Shown here: one piece after another, positions 44,626-55,523 of the stretch
Position numbering within the stretch: the stretch's first letter is position 1
Layout of the letters: every line of letters starts with the position of its first letter
From: Bicyclus anynana
Lineage: Eukaryota; Arthropoda; Insecta; Lepidoptera; Nymphalidae
DNA length: 64,000 nucleotides
Direction: 5' to 3'
Assembly (NCBI RefSeq): GCF_947172395.1
Contig: NC_069106.1
Location: forward strand, 7,440,001 to 7,504,000
Notes under the pieces: model-generated
The model's database searches: none
Told to the model about the DNA's origin: nothing
Seen by the model: the letters and a program-made list of their open reading frames with translations, nothing else
Position numbers and translations under genes: made by a program

Positions 44626-44932
44626 TAAAAGCAATGGAATAAAATAACACAAGCTGGAATGTATAAACTGTATTTCAAATAACTTATTACTCATTCTTAA
44701 ACAAATCGTTACTTTGGTAGATGGATAATACATTAATTAAATAAACTTCACGCCACATAATCGCATGTTCGCCTCTTTTTTCCATAGAGTATATCTCACA
44801 ATACCCTACCAACCTCCGAATAAAACCATTATCATTAATAAACAGTACAGATTAAAACATTTATCTGGAAGAAAGAGTTTTTATATGTTGTCTTATGTAT
44901 TTATAATTATTTAAATAATTAAAAATCTAACA
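44626..44932. repeat. Right 307 bp terminal direct repeat
   Basis: Same sequence and orientation as 38153-38459, ending CTAACA before GTATAGATCC. Confidence 0.9.
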
Positions 44933-44998
44933 GTATAGATCCAAAGGTTACTCCTTACAACCTCATAAACTTTACCTCTTCATAATATTCATATATGC
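44933..44998 (-). mobile_element. Helitron-like copy split by the LTR-like element, 5' part
   Basis: GTATAGATCCAAAGGTTACT and ACCTCATAAACTTTACCTCT correspond to the 51640-51695 part of another copy. It completes 38022-38152. Confidence 0.7.
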
Positions 44999-45892
44999 TC
45001 CATGCACACAAAGTAGGGAGCAGTAGGCAGGACGAGTGACATGGTCACACTACTTCTCTGCCTATTTTCCACGCCGCTCGTGCAATGTATGACGCGCGAA
45101 TAACTTCTGTTATAGTTTGGCAAGTTTGTTGATGACACTCCCATGATATGTGGGCGACGGGGGGGAAAGACTGCGGGTGTGAAATCGTGCGTGCGGGAAA
45201 GTGAGGTGCATCAGTCGTGGGTTCTTCATTCATCACTACACGCCCCACGGCCCGCACGGGCCCTCGGGAGTGTTACGAACGAAGTTGTAAGCTGTAGTGG
45301 TCGCTATATGCAAGTACATACCACATATCTACATATCCTGGACTGTTAAAAGCTAATAATAAAAATATGTTTATAAATATTAATTATTTGTGTGCGGATC
45401 TCTAAATGGGCACAAAAGGCGCGCCGCCCTTTCAAAGTTACGCGCGACGCGTAACGTTTGTTAGGATTTTCGGTAATTGGCCCTTATTTGTGTCCCTTCC
45501 CTTCCACTCGCGTCTTAATTAGGTATTCCGTATATTTATTGCTGAATTAATGTGATTGAACGTTTTCTGTTTTGTTGTTAAATGACCTACCTAAGTGACG
45601 CTAAAAAGAAACCAAAATATTTTACAGTTTTCCTAAATTTCAAATGAAAAATTACGATGAAATCTAACAGGGGTCTTCAAGTATCTATATAACGATACTT
45701 TACTTGGTATAGTATGTCTAATTTATTTAATAATTTATTTAAATGTGATTACTGCAAAGATTTTATTGTACTTAAAAGATAGGTATGTCACTGACGCGTC
45801 GAAACTGAGGCGAACAAAAGTGCCTAATTGTTTTAATTTCATTTAGTCGCATAATAAACAACGAAAGTTATTTAAGCAAATATTACTATACT
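44999..45892. other. Intergenic with a GC-rich unique patch
   Basis: No gene supported. 45040-45330 is GC-rich with GGGCGACGGGGGGGAAAGAC and CCCACGGCCCGCACGGGCCC; 45415-45460 contains GGCGCGCCGCCC. No transposon ends. Could be a promoter-like or constrained patch. Confidence 0.3.
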
Positions 45893-46094
45893 AGTAGACG
45901 CCGCGCGGTTTTACCCGCGTGGTTACCGTTCCCGTAGGAACACGGGGATAAAATATAGCCTATAGCCTTCCTCGATAAATGGGCTATCTAACACTAAAAG
46001 AATTTTTCAAATCGGACTAGTACTTCCTGAGATTAGCGCGTTCAATCAAACAAACAAACAAACTCTTCAGCTTTATAATATTAGTTTAGATTGG
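45893..46094 (-). mobile_element. Helitron-like element
   Basis: ACTAGTAGACGCCGCGCGGT at the left (inverse of the CTAG|T end) and CTTTATAATATTAGTTTAGA at the right. Complete or nearly so. Confidence 0.75.
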
Positions 46095-46979
46095 ATACAA
46101 TGTCGAGTTGTATATTCAAGAAGTGTAAAAACTATTTACCTACATAAATATATAATGTAAGTTATCACAAAATTGTGCATGTGTGCACTCAGTGAAGTAG
46201 CGAAATTCGGATAAATTTTTGCGTCATTTACTAGGCACGTAACATATCTAATAGTATAAAATCTTTGGACGTAGGTAGGTACATAGACTGATAAACACCA
46301 CTAAAATATTACTGTCCCTTATTATTATGTTAAAAATGTGCAGTCCTTTGCGTAGCGCAGTCAGGTAAAAAAATAGGTAAGTATTTAAATTTAGAAGGCA
46401 CTCCTGCATCTTTTTAAAATATGCAACCCTTTTAGCGAGGCAAAGGTTTCGTTCAAAACATTCTAAAAAAATAAAAAATAAAACAACAGTTGCCGCGCAT
46501 TTATTTTCGGCGAAAACATTCCATTCGGTATTGTTCGAATTAATTCGCGAGTAATTGGATTTATGGCTGCATATTCCGCGCCCGCCATGCGCCTAATTAT
46601 GGCGCGGTGGTATTTTAAGTGTATTTATTTGCTGCCACCGTCTTAATTCAGCCATAAGGATGAGGACACATGTGGCCTGTGTTTTTTTTATAGTAATAGT
46701 CAATGATAATTTTATACTATAGATCGGTTACGTCCCTACAAAATCGCCGTAAAAAGTGATCCGAATAATAGGCTACAAAACTGAGCGCACACATGCATAT
46801 TTATGTATTATTTGTTTTAAATAACGTTCTTTGTTGACCACAACTAACTTTGAGATGTGGAAATTTCCTCTTTTGAGCGCCTCATTTTTCATGATCTAGT
46901 AACATATCTAACACTATTTAACATCATTGGTAATACTTAACAAGTAGATGGCCCACATTTTGGTTAATAGAAAACCATA
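46095..46979. other. Intergenic with candidate constrained block
   Basis: No gene. 46490-46670 is non-repetitive with CGAATTAATTCGCG, GAGTAATTGG, TTTATGGC, CTAATTATGG and TTTTAAGTG; the last contains a Tinman/Nkx2-5 core. The flanks hold the three-copy minor repeat (46165-46235, 46735-46810). Confidence 0.3.
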
Positions 46980-47291
46980 AATGATCTTGGCGCAGTGGTG
47001 AATACGATAGATTTGCAAGACGGAGTCCACGGTTTGATCCCCGGCTGGGCTGATTGAGGTTTTCTTAATTGGCCAAGGTCTGGCTGGTGGGAGCCCCTGG
47101 CCTTGGTTACCACCCTACCGGCAAAGACGGACAGCCAAGCGATTTTGAGTTCCAGTACGATGTCGTGTAGAAACCAAAAGGGATGTGGATTTTCCTATAA
47201 CAAGTTAGTCCGCTTCCATTTTAGATTGCATCAACACTTACCATCAGGTGAGATTGTAGTCATGGACTAACTTGTAGAAAATAAAAAAAAA
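46980..47291 (+). mobile_element. SINE-A, diverged
   Basis: GATCTTGGCGCAGTGGTG, GGTTTGATCCCCGGCTGG, body with several substitutions and TGGACTAACTTGTAGAAAAT(A)n tail. More diverged than the other copies. Confidence 0.8.
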
Positions 47292-47724
47292 ACAAAGAAA
47301 GATCTATTTAAGTGACAGATGTAGTCGTAGATAGAGAAATAAATAGACTGTTTGTCCGTATCAAATGCAGATTTTCAGGGTTCACGAGTTTAATGCAGTA
47401 AACCAAAAATAGAATATTTTTGAAACCGGAGCATCTTCAGGGAAGAGGGTTCAGTTGGTGTTATTTAGATTCGTTAGTTTTTCGGAGATTAACAAAATAA
47501 ATCAATTATTCACAATCCATAGTTAACTTTCGCACATTACCTTACCTGCTTCTATTTAAATTTTCGCATCATTAAAAACTGTAGGTAGGTATAACAACAA
47601 AAAAAATATTTAAAAATGGAACAAAGCGTGAGAACAATCTATATTTTAGAACGTCGTAAATTAAAAAAAAAAAACCTAAAACGTCATTCACATTATTATT
47701 TTAAAGCTATTCAAATGCCATGTA
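47292..47724. other. AT-rich spacer
   Basis: No gene, nothing recognised. Confidence 0.3.
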
Positions 47725-48395
47725 TAAAATATACTTCAGGTTTAAGGCCAGGCGGGACGATCGTGACGTCTTACACGGAGAAAAAGGAGAAAATAACCGG
47801 CCAAGCGCGAGGCGGACTCAAGCATGACGGGTTCCGTAACATTATCTAGAAAAGCGAGCAAAAATTTCACGTTTGTTGTATCGGAGCCCCGTTAAATATT
47901 TATTTCTTCTTATACCAGCAATAAAAATGCATAATCTGTGAAAATTTCAACTGTTTAACTATCACGATTCAAGCCTATGGTGACAGACGTGCGTACGGAT
48001 AGATGAACGGACGGATGGACAGATTATTCTTAGTAATAGGCTCCTGTTTTACCCTTTGGATTATTCATCATCATTAACCAATGAACAACCCATAATAATC
48101 TCACTGTTGAGCATGATTCTTCTCTCAGAATGAGAAGGGTTAGACTAATAGTCCATCACGCTGGCCTAATTGGTAGACTTCACACACGTAGAGAATTAAG
48201 AAAATTCTCAGGTATGCAGGTTTTTTCATGATATTTTCCTTCACCATTGGAGACAAGTGATATTTAATTTCTTAAAATGCATATAACTGAACAGTTGGAG
48301 GTGTATGCCCCAGGCCGCATTCAAACTTACAGAAGGGAGAGATAATATCCACTGTCTATGATCGGCTTTACCTTTTAGATACGGAACCCTAAAAA
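47725..48395. mobile_element. Old repeat interrupted by SINE-B
   Basis: GGCGGGACGATCGTGACGTC, ACCGGCCAAGCGCGAGGCGG and GACGGGTTCCGTAAC, then CCTGTTTTACCCTTTGGA, are parts of a repeat that ends TTTAGATACGGAACCCTAA after the SINE-B. Class unknown to me. Confidence 0.5.
48066..48360 (-). mobile_element. SINE-B
   Basis: Minus-strand copy from ATCATCATTAACCAATGAAC to the worn head near CACTGTCTATGATCGGC. The B box is degraded (TTCAAACTTAC). Confidence 0.75.
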
Positions 48396-49084
48396 AAGAG
48401 AGAAAAACGACTGTAAGGAAGCGCCATATCTCGTTATTATTTCGGGAAACAATAGCGCCGGGGTTGTCACATCCAGCGCGTCGCATGCAAATAATCATAA
48501 ATAAATAAAAAATAAATATGACTCGGCGCTGGACGTCTTACTTTGGATCGTGGGTTCAGTGTCTAAGATGTCTTGGTACTGGAAGTGGCATTTGGCTTTG
48601 ATTCAGTAGCGTAAATTTTGACTGAAAATTCGGATTTTTTTTTTGAAAATAAAGTTATTGTAATTTACTTTTTGAAATTTTTAAAAACAATTTTTTTTTT
48701 AAATCAATGTCAATAGGGTTTAAATTAATTTCGTGTAGTACATGGAATAAGGGTCCGAAATTTATCGATATCATTAATATAAAAGTTAAGGATGTCCTAT
48801 AAAACTAAATTTAATTTTCATGTATATTTCAAATGTTACAAACATCACAAACGCTGTCGTCCATTTTGTGATGTCACAATGTCACTTTGTGTACTAAACG
48901 TCAAACTAATTGATAACTAATATCTGATTTTTATTTAACTTTCCATTTATTGATTACATGGAAAGGTATTTGATTTTTATTTAACTTTCCATTATTTCGT
49001 CTCAAAATAAATTACCATTTTTTGCAATCTAGTAGACATATAATTAACAATTTAAGACCATTTAAGAAAAGTGTCAACTAGCCT
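48396..49084. other. Unassigned spacer
   Basis: No gene. Contains a short duplication of TTGATTTTTATTTAACTTTCC around 48920-48995. Confidence 0.35.
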
Positions 49085-49170
49085 ATATTGACAAGTTAGC
49101 CATTGACTGCGATCTCGCATGATGATAAGTGACGATGCAGTAAAAGATGGAAGCGGGCTTACTTGAAATA
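49085..49170 (-). mobile_element. SINE-A tail fragment
   Basis: ACAAGTTAGCCATTGACTGC, GATGATAAGTGACGATGCAG and GATGGAAGCGGGCTTACTTG; only the tail remains. Confidence 0.7.
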
Positions 49171-49718
49171 GATAAAAGTTTAATTTATCCATATCTCTGA
49201 CTCATATCAAACTACCACTGCTTTGGAAGGAACACACATCAACAACCGAGGGAGTCCTTACACTCAGGCTTTGCAGTGGCATATTTTTTTGTGCAGATTT
49301 TGAACCATCCATTTGCGCTCCAATCTCCTCTGAATGTTAGCTTCAAAAATCGAATCTTACATCGTTAAAACACCTATTAGTTTAGTTTAGTATGTTATTT
49401 GGTAGTTAACAATGCGCCTTCTAGTAAATCTACACCGTTGTCTGTAACGAACTGCATGCTGTCCAAACAAGGACCCTCTGTCCGCCCGGCGCCATCTTGG
49501 ATTTGTAACAAATGTCGCCATATTGAAAATAAAGACGTACGATTTGCGGGACGACTATTTACTTCAACGGTTGAGCAAAATCTGCTGTAATATTGCTTTA
49601 GGATGGTCTAAGGTTTAGTGTCTGTCTAAAAAAGATTCAACAACATAAGACATTCTTAGAGCCAGTTGACAGTAATTAGAAGTAACTGATAGAAATGCAT
49701 AGTTGGTAGATAATGCTT
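49171..49718. other. Unassigned spacer
   Basis: No gene supported; a 63-codon frame at 49399-49590 has no domain. CGCCATCTTGGATTTGTAAC at about 49490 is repeat-like. Confidence 0.3.
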
Positions 49719-49726
49719 ATCCTAAT

Positions 49727-49874
49727 CAGTGGCGTACACTTCATAGATAGAAAAAAGCGCTGCCTACCCAGTAGAACCTAAAACGCTTAAGCAAATTTTC
49801 CACTTTGTACCTATAATTTGTAGATACGTATAGTACATACCCTATAATTAAAAAAAAGGTTGTGCACGCCACTG
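49727..49874. mobile_element. hAT-type MITE with perfect 8 bp duplication
   Basis: Ends CAGTGGCGTACAC and GTGCACGCCACTG, flanked by ATCCTAAT on both sides (49719-49726, 49875-49882). 148 bases, non-coding. Related copies: 4518-4643, a half copy at 12938-13005 and a remnant near 42640. Confidence 0.85.
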
Positions 49875-49937
49875 ATCCTAATAACTATACAAATCATGCC
49901 CACGTGGAATGGTGGCAAGGTTTTAAACCTGTAAATC

Positions 49938-50431
49938 ATTTTTTAAAAGAGCAACTTTTGACGGCCTCCGTGGCGCAGTGGTATGCGCGGTGGATTTACA
50001 AGACGGAGGTCCTGGGTTCGATCCCCGGCTGGGCAGATTGAGATTTTCTTAATTTGTCCAGGTCTGGCTGGTGGGAGGCTTCGGCCGTGGCTAGTTACCA
50101 CCCTACCGGCAAAGACTTACCGCCAAGCGATTTAGCGTTCCGGTACGATGCTGTGTAGAAACCGAAAGGGGTGTGGATTTTCATCCTCCTCCTAACAAGT
50201 TAGCCCGCTTCCATCTTAGACTGCATCATCACTTACCATCAGGTGAGATTGCAGTCAAGGGCTAACTTGTAAAGAATAATAAAAAATAAAAAAAAAACTG
50301 TTGAGTTTCTTGCCGACTCTTTTCAGCATAATCTGCCTTCCGAGACGGTGGTAGAGTCTTTACAAATAGTCCTATACCTTGACGTTCCAAAAGTGCTTGT
50401 AAACTAAGCCTACTTGAAATAAATTAAAAAA
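49938..50431 (+). mobile_element. LINE-J 3' end split by SINE-A
   Basis: TTTTTAAAAGAGCAACT before the SINE continues as GTTGAGTTTCTTGCCGACTC after it, then GTGGTAGAGTCTTTAC and AGTGCTTGTAAACTAAGCC. It corresponds to 27550-27690. Confidence 0.8.
49957..50295 (+). mobile_element. SINE-A, full length, nested in LINE-J
   Basis: Complete head, body and AAGAATAATAAAAAATA tail. AACT is repeated at 49953-49956 and 50296-50299. Confidence 0.88.
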
Positions 50432-50945
50432 CACTTATTTTTTTTTATTAATTTTATTTTTATTGAGGAAGAATACGGCACTTAAGCTAACTTCTTCTAG
50501 TAACTATACAAATCATGCCCACGTGGAATTATGGTGCATTTCCGCGCTGGACAGCCAAGCTGATCCTTTGCGCAAAAAATGAGCCAGCCCTTCTGTCACC
50601 AGCCGAGGCAACTAGCCGCGGTGAAATGATTTGGTGAAAATTTTTGGCACTGCGACTCCATGGCCCAAGGGTCTCCACAAAAGGTACAATATGTAACTCT
50701 CTGTCAGAGAGGCATACCTGTGCCTCTTACCGGTTTCAGCTTTTTCTGCTGCGGCTCCCGGTCTTGATTCTGTCTCCCTGATATGACACGATGCTAATGT
50801 GTCAACGCATGTAGCGTCCCACATTAAGCCCCGCCTTATTTCCCAGGGAACCACCTTCAATACTTCAATTAAATTAAATTTATTTATTTGCAATTGTATG
50901 GTTACAGCTGGTTGTGACATAATTTTTTAAGTCCTAAACTAACCC
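50432..50945. other. Unassigned, partly GC-rich
   Basis: No gene supported. A minus-strand frame at 50920-50612 lacks known domains; the DNA (GGTTTCAGCTTTTTCTGCTG) looks like an old repeat. Confidence 0.3.
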
Positions 50946-51153
50946 GGGCCTCTAGCCAAATTGCACATCGATTCTTATTCTATACGATCGCAAACGCTTC
51001 GAAAATTCAAACAATTATAGGAATGATGTTAGCTATCGACAGGTCACGTGATCAAGTTGTCGATCGCTTCTGTCATTCCCATACATTTTTCTAGCTTTCG
51101 AAGCGTTACGATTGTAGAAAGGGTATCGATGTACCAATTGGTTACAGGCCCTG
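50946..51153. mobile_element. MITE, copy 2 (ACGATCGCAAACGCTTC)
   Basis: GGGCCTCTAGCCAAATTGCA and its inverse near GGTTACAGGCCC are the ends; TACGATCGCAAACGCTTCG and CGAAGCGTTACGATTGTAG lie inside. CGACAGGTCACGTGATCAAG matches copy 1. The right arm has a one-base loss. Confidence 0.75.
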
Positions 51154-51517
51154 AACTGGGAAACGAACCCAAGACTTCTCAACACTACTAACTGCACCAG
51201 AGAAGTCGTCAAGTAGGTACGAAGTGATCTCAATATGATCACTTAAACATTACAACAAGCTTATCTTCTAAAAGCCGGCATCCGTTTCTAAGTGCAAAGT
51301 GTCATTTTGATAATTTCGTCGGCAGCTTTTAGAGGATATTACAAAAATATTCACACTCTTAACGTTTTTGGGAATTTACTTTTAATTTAGACGAAATTTC
51401 AATAAGTGGTTGTATTTTTTTAAATATTTTAATTCGTTTTGATAAGCGTATTATTTTGAGCGTATTTTTATTAAGTTTCAACAAACTTTTTTAATGAATA
51501 TTCATATTTATATAACT
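51154..51517. other. Possible tRNA-like SINE remnant and spacer
   Basis: 51158-51215 on the minus strand has GACTTCTCTGGTGCAGTTAG and GGGTTCGTTTCCC, which resemble A and B boxes. The remainder is AT-rich. Confidence 0.35.
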
Positions 51518-51703
51518 AGCCGACGCCCCGCGGTTTCAGCATATTTCCCGTATCCATGACAGTATGAGGGGAAATACAGCTTATGATATTTACAAATAAC
51601 GTGGTTTTCTAGTGGTAAAAAAATTAAATTCGGTTCACTACATCCAGAGATTACCCCCTACAATACCACAAAATTTACCTCTTTATAATATTACTTTAGA
51701 TTT
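51518..51703 (-). mobile_element. Helitron-like element
   Basis: AACTAGCCGACGCCCCGCGG at the left and CTTTATAATATTACTTTAGA at the right. Confidence 0.7.
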
Positions 51704-52682
51704 TCCAGATTATTTTTTTCTACGCTTCTAAATTGTTCCAGATACAGTCTTTTCACATCGATAAATCTTTTTCATAAACAGCTAAGATCTCAAAACTGCC
51801 TCGTTTGACGATTAATGATCAATGGCGAAACAAAATCCCTTTAAAAACTTTAACTCAAAGACATAGCGGCTTACCGTACTATACCTACCTAATTAAGGTA
51901 CGACTATGGGCTAACAACCTTTCAGCATAAACTTAAACTTTATAACGACAAAGTTCTCGCCATCAAAGTCTCTGCTAGCTTATTCACTAACCTGCTGTAT
52001 TAGCCACCTAATATAATTAACATCAAATAAATAATAACTGCATTTTCCATGTTCCGTAAAGCCCGTTGTTAACGAAAATAACAAAGTCACTGGCCAACAA
52101 TTTTGGTCAGTTGATTAATACGAAATTATGTAACTTAATATTCACTTATAATATAGCAAGTTGATAATTTTCCTGTAACCACTACAATTACTCATAATCT
52201 TTTTAACATAAAAATGGAACCTTCAAAGACGTATTTCTGTTTTTTTGATTTAAACACAAAATTATTAAACCGAATTTCTTTAAAGTGAAATGGGACCCAT
52301 CTGAAAGTTACAAAAAAAAAATAAAAATTGGTTAACAAATAACGCTGTTGTGAGGTAACAAAAACAAAAAAAAACATACGCGAATTGAAAACCTCCTCCT
52401 TTTTGAAAAGTCGGTTATAAGGTTAGAGAATAGGCCAGCTGGATCAATCAAAGGTGCCGCTAAGCGCTAAACACTCATAGAAAATCAAATTACAAAGCAA
52501 ATACTCGCAAATTCGACTTCCTAAGCGCCGCTGTAAAATTCGCAGCGTATACAAACCACGTAGATAACTATAAAGGTGGTCAAATATTAGTATAGGTTTC
52601 AAAATGGCGGCCTAATCGAGTCAAAGCACCGCAAAATAAGTGTCAAATTACCAATAATACAGATGTTTATTTGTAGCATACG
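51704..52682. other. Unassigned spacer
   Basis: No gene. 52385-52425 is a dispersed AACCTCCTCCTTTTTGAA..GTCGGTT motif also at 55708-55745. The remainder is AT-rich. Confidence 0.3.
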
Positions 52683-52882
52683 CCCGCCCGCGTGGAATTC
52701 AGTTTTTCACAAATCCCGCGGGAACCATAGATTTTTCCGAGATAAAAAGTAACCTATGTGTTAATCCAGAGCAAAATCTATTTCCATTCCAAATTTCAGT
52801 CATATCGCTTCAGTAGCCGCAGCGTAAAAGAGGAACAAACATACTTACACACAAACTTTCGCCTTTATTATATTAGTGTGAT
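52683..52882 (-). mobile_element. Helitron-like element
   Basis: CGCCCGCGTGGAATTCAG, TTTTTCACAAATCCCGCGGG and GCCTTTATTATATTAGTGTG. Same subfamily as 16301-16555, inverted. Confidence 0.7.
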
Positions 52883-52969
52883 AGAAATGTATGGAGATAA
52901 CTAAAACTGCTGTTTACCTATGATCTTCAGTTGATCTTCATTTGTTGAAGTTTTTCTACAGAATTTTCT

Positions 52970-53035
52970 ATTGAGCTGTGATATGACCTTTGCCTTCGAT
53001 TCGGAGGGCGTAGGTTCGAATCCGGTTCAGGGCGG
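52970..53035 (+). mobile_element. SINE-B head fragment
   Basis: TGATATGACCTTTGCCTTCG and GGTTCGAATCCGGTTCAGGGC only. Confidence 0.7.
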
Positions 53036-54674
53036 ATATACATTGTCGTGTATATCCACTACAGTTACTCAAAGTTAGAGAATAGGCCTGTTTAGTGCTA
53101 CCTCTTATAACCATGGTCTAAACTCCCATAGTGGAATCCCATTCTATATTCAAAAGTTTTATACCATATTATACGGTTTATTCTCAAAATACCCTCAAAG
53201 AAGCTTTAAATTGTGGATTTGAACGTTTTGTTTAAGTCTATGTATACATTTGCAAACTTAAAGTCAAGATTAGGTTAAATATAAACCAAAATCCAATTTT
53301 TCTCACAGTTAAAATCCCGCTATGTTTGATAACCCCAGTTAATCTGTGTAAATGTAATGTGTTTAATTGTTTTAAACGTCGACAAACTATGGACACAGCT
53401 GTTTGAGACACAGAGTAGCTCTTTGTAGAGCTTTTATGGCAGATTAGAAAGCGGTTAAATAAAAAGATCGAAGTGGGTTTTAAAAAGACAGTTTTAAAAC
53501 TAAGTTTTGAGAAGTTTTCGTTACTTTATCCAATCTCATAACTTCTTCTTTTCTTTCTTGATCATTTATGTATTACTTCGCTAAATAAACAAATAATTAA
53601 TAACATTTTCTGTTGTAAAGGTTTTCACTAAATGCATACCTACAGTACTTACTTAGTTATTTTTTGGAGTTTACTCCTTAAGAATCGATTTTTCTTATAT
53701 TACAGCCCCGGTATGATAAAAATATGGGCAGTAAAATTCGATGAACGAATGACAGCGTTACGTTTTTGTGCGCAACCTATTCTGCGCACCATTCACCGTG
53801 CGCTGCCGTACTACTACTACTACCTACTCCTCGGCCTGCTGCTCCTCGGTCGCGCCTTTTACTTTTCAGGCGTAGGTAGTAAGACGTACATAGTGTATGC
53901 TGCGGGGCAACATATACCTATTTAGACAGTCGATCTGAAAGAGTAAACTCCATTTGTGCGTCGGAAATGACACACACTGTTTTTTTTAATTTTTTGTCCT
54001 TGTCCGTTTGTCTACATTTCGGCTAATCTCTAAAACAGCTGTCATTAACACACCTTCGCATATAATGCATTATTTTAAAACATAGATAAAAAGATTATAG
54101 ACAGTTATCCTGAAAACATAGACATAGATGATGATTGACCTTAAAAAATTCCATCATACATATCTTTTAAACTTTAACCGAGTCAGCCCATTCATAGGAG
54201 GCTCATAAAACGAATTATATTTTCCCGTTTTTGCCACGTCGCAGCGTTATATATAGCCTATAGCATGCACAGATGTGCTTTTTATTAGTAGTAGATTCTA
54301 GATTACCCTCTACAACCTCACAGACACACAAACAGCGAGGTCCCCGATATCTAACGTCACTCAAACGTGGACTTTTTAACTCACGATCTCGGGGGCGCCT
54401 GGACTGATACACTCAAGCCAAAACACCCTTTCCGAACGGCCCTCTAAGCCGAGGTCCGAGTCTCAGAGGAGACGCCCTTAGAGAGTCGTTCCGCCCATCT
54501 ACTCTGCTTCTGCTTTCGGGCCCCATCAGGCGATGCTTCTGCGCTCGCCCAAACCCCCCGGTGACGCCGCTGAGGTCCCATAAGGAGCCAACGGCACTTA
54601 CACAATCAGAAAAAAAAACACAAACTCCCTAACTCTTTACAATATTAGTTAGCGATAGATTTACCAACAATATT
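53036..54674. other. Unassigned spacer with a GC-rich patch
   Basis: No gene supported; the 97-codon frame at 53632-53925 has no recognised domain. 54420-54600 is GC-rich and repeat-like (CGGCCCTCTAAGCCGAGGTC). 54230-54330 has worn Helitron-like blocks. Confidence 0.3.
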
Positions 54675-54676
54675 GT

Positions 54677-54945
54677 CATCAACCCATATTCGGCTCACTG
54701 CTGAGCTCGAGTCTCCTCTCAGAATGAGAGGGGTTAGGCCATGCGGATTGGCAGACTTCACACACGCAGAGAATGAAGATAATTCTCTGGTATGCATGTT
54801 TCCTCACGATGTTTTCCTTCACCGATTGAGACACGTGACATTTAATTTCTTAAAATGCACACAACTGAAAAGTTGGAAGTGCATGCCCCGGACCGGATTC
54901 GAATCCACACCCTCCGGAATCGGAGGCAGAGGTCACAAGGGGCCA
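54677..54945 (-). mobile_element. SINE-B with internal deletion
   Basis: Minus-strand copy with intact B box region (GGTGTGGATTCGAATCCGGT) and body; about 25 bases around GTGGACTATTGGCC are missing. Confidence 0.8.
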
Positions 54946-55236
54946 ACACAACCTTCCTACCCCTTTATAATATTAGTAAGCGATAGATTTACCAACAGTA
55001 TTACTCTGTAGCAATATCGGATTCCCATCAATCAGGAGGCCGATGCTTAATCGTATCTCAAATATTTGCCGAGTGTCCGGAGCGACGCTTAGCGCCGGCG
55101 GTGTGGGTTTTTGCTACATTTTTTATGTGTCCCTAAATTTGTGCGGTGTGTGACTTGAGGGTAGGTGGAAAAAAAGTGAAACTTAAGTAGCCGGCGGCGT
55201 CTACTGAAGATTCGGTACTTTGTGTACATATTTGAT
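54946..55236. other. Non-repetitive stretch, possible regulatory DNA
   Basis: 55075-55205 lacks repeat signatures and has TGACTTGAG, AACTTAAGTAG and GC-rich blocks (CGCCGGCGGTGTGG). Weak candidate for constrained DNA. Confidence 0.25.
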
Positions 55237-55523
55237 TTTGACGGCCTCCGTGGCGCAGTGGTATGCGCGGTGGATTTACAAAACGGAGGGCCTGGGTTCG
55301 ATCCCCGGCTGGGCAGATTGAGATTTTCTTAATTTGTCCAGGTCTGGCTGGTGGGAGGCTTCGGCCGTGGTAACTAGACCACCCTACCGACAAAGACGTA
55401 CCGCCAAGCGATTCAGCTTTTCATCCTTCTAATAAGTTAGTCCGCTTCCATCTTAAACTGCATCGTCATTTACCATCAGGTGAGATTGTAGTCAAGGGCT
55501 AACTTGTAAAGAATAAAAAAAAT
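55237..55523 (+). mobile_element. SINE-A with small deletions
   Basis: Head GACGGCCTCCGTGGCGCAGTGG and B box intact; the body lacks the GCGTTCCGGTACGATG..GTGTGG segment near 55415. Confidence 0.85.

Larger units (their letters stand above)
38153..44932. mobile_element. LTR-like insertion, 6.78 kb, non-coding
   Basis: Bounded by 307 bp direct repeats that are identical as far as I can read them and by GTAT at both sides (38149-38152, 44933-44936). Removing it rejoins a Helitron-like copy exactly, so it is a real insertion. No reverse transcriptase, integrase or Gag frame is visible on either strand, no clear primer-binding site or polypurine tract is seen, and repeats end T..CA (plus) or TG..A (minus), so orientation is unknown. 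It may be a non-autonomous LARD-type element. Confidence 0.8.

Noticed and set aside
38153..44932. Endogenous retrovirus or full LTR retrotransposon
   Set aside because: No Gag, Pol or Env frame on either strand; only the terminal direct repeats and target duplication are supported.
50612..50920. 102-codon minus-strand frame
   Set aside because: Lies in repeat-like DNA and resembles no protein I know.
53632..53925. 97-codon frame with hydrophobic stretch
   Set aside because: No domain, no splice context and no codon-use signal visible; most likely chance.
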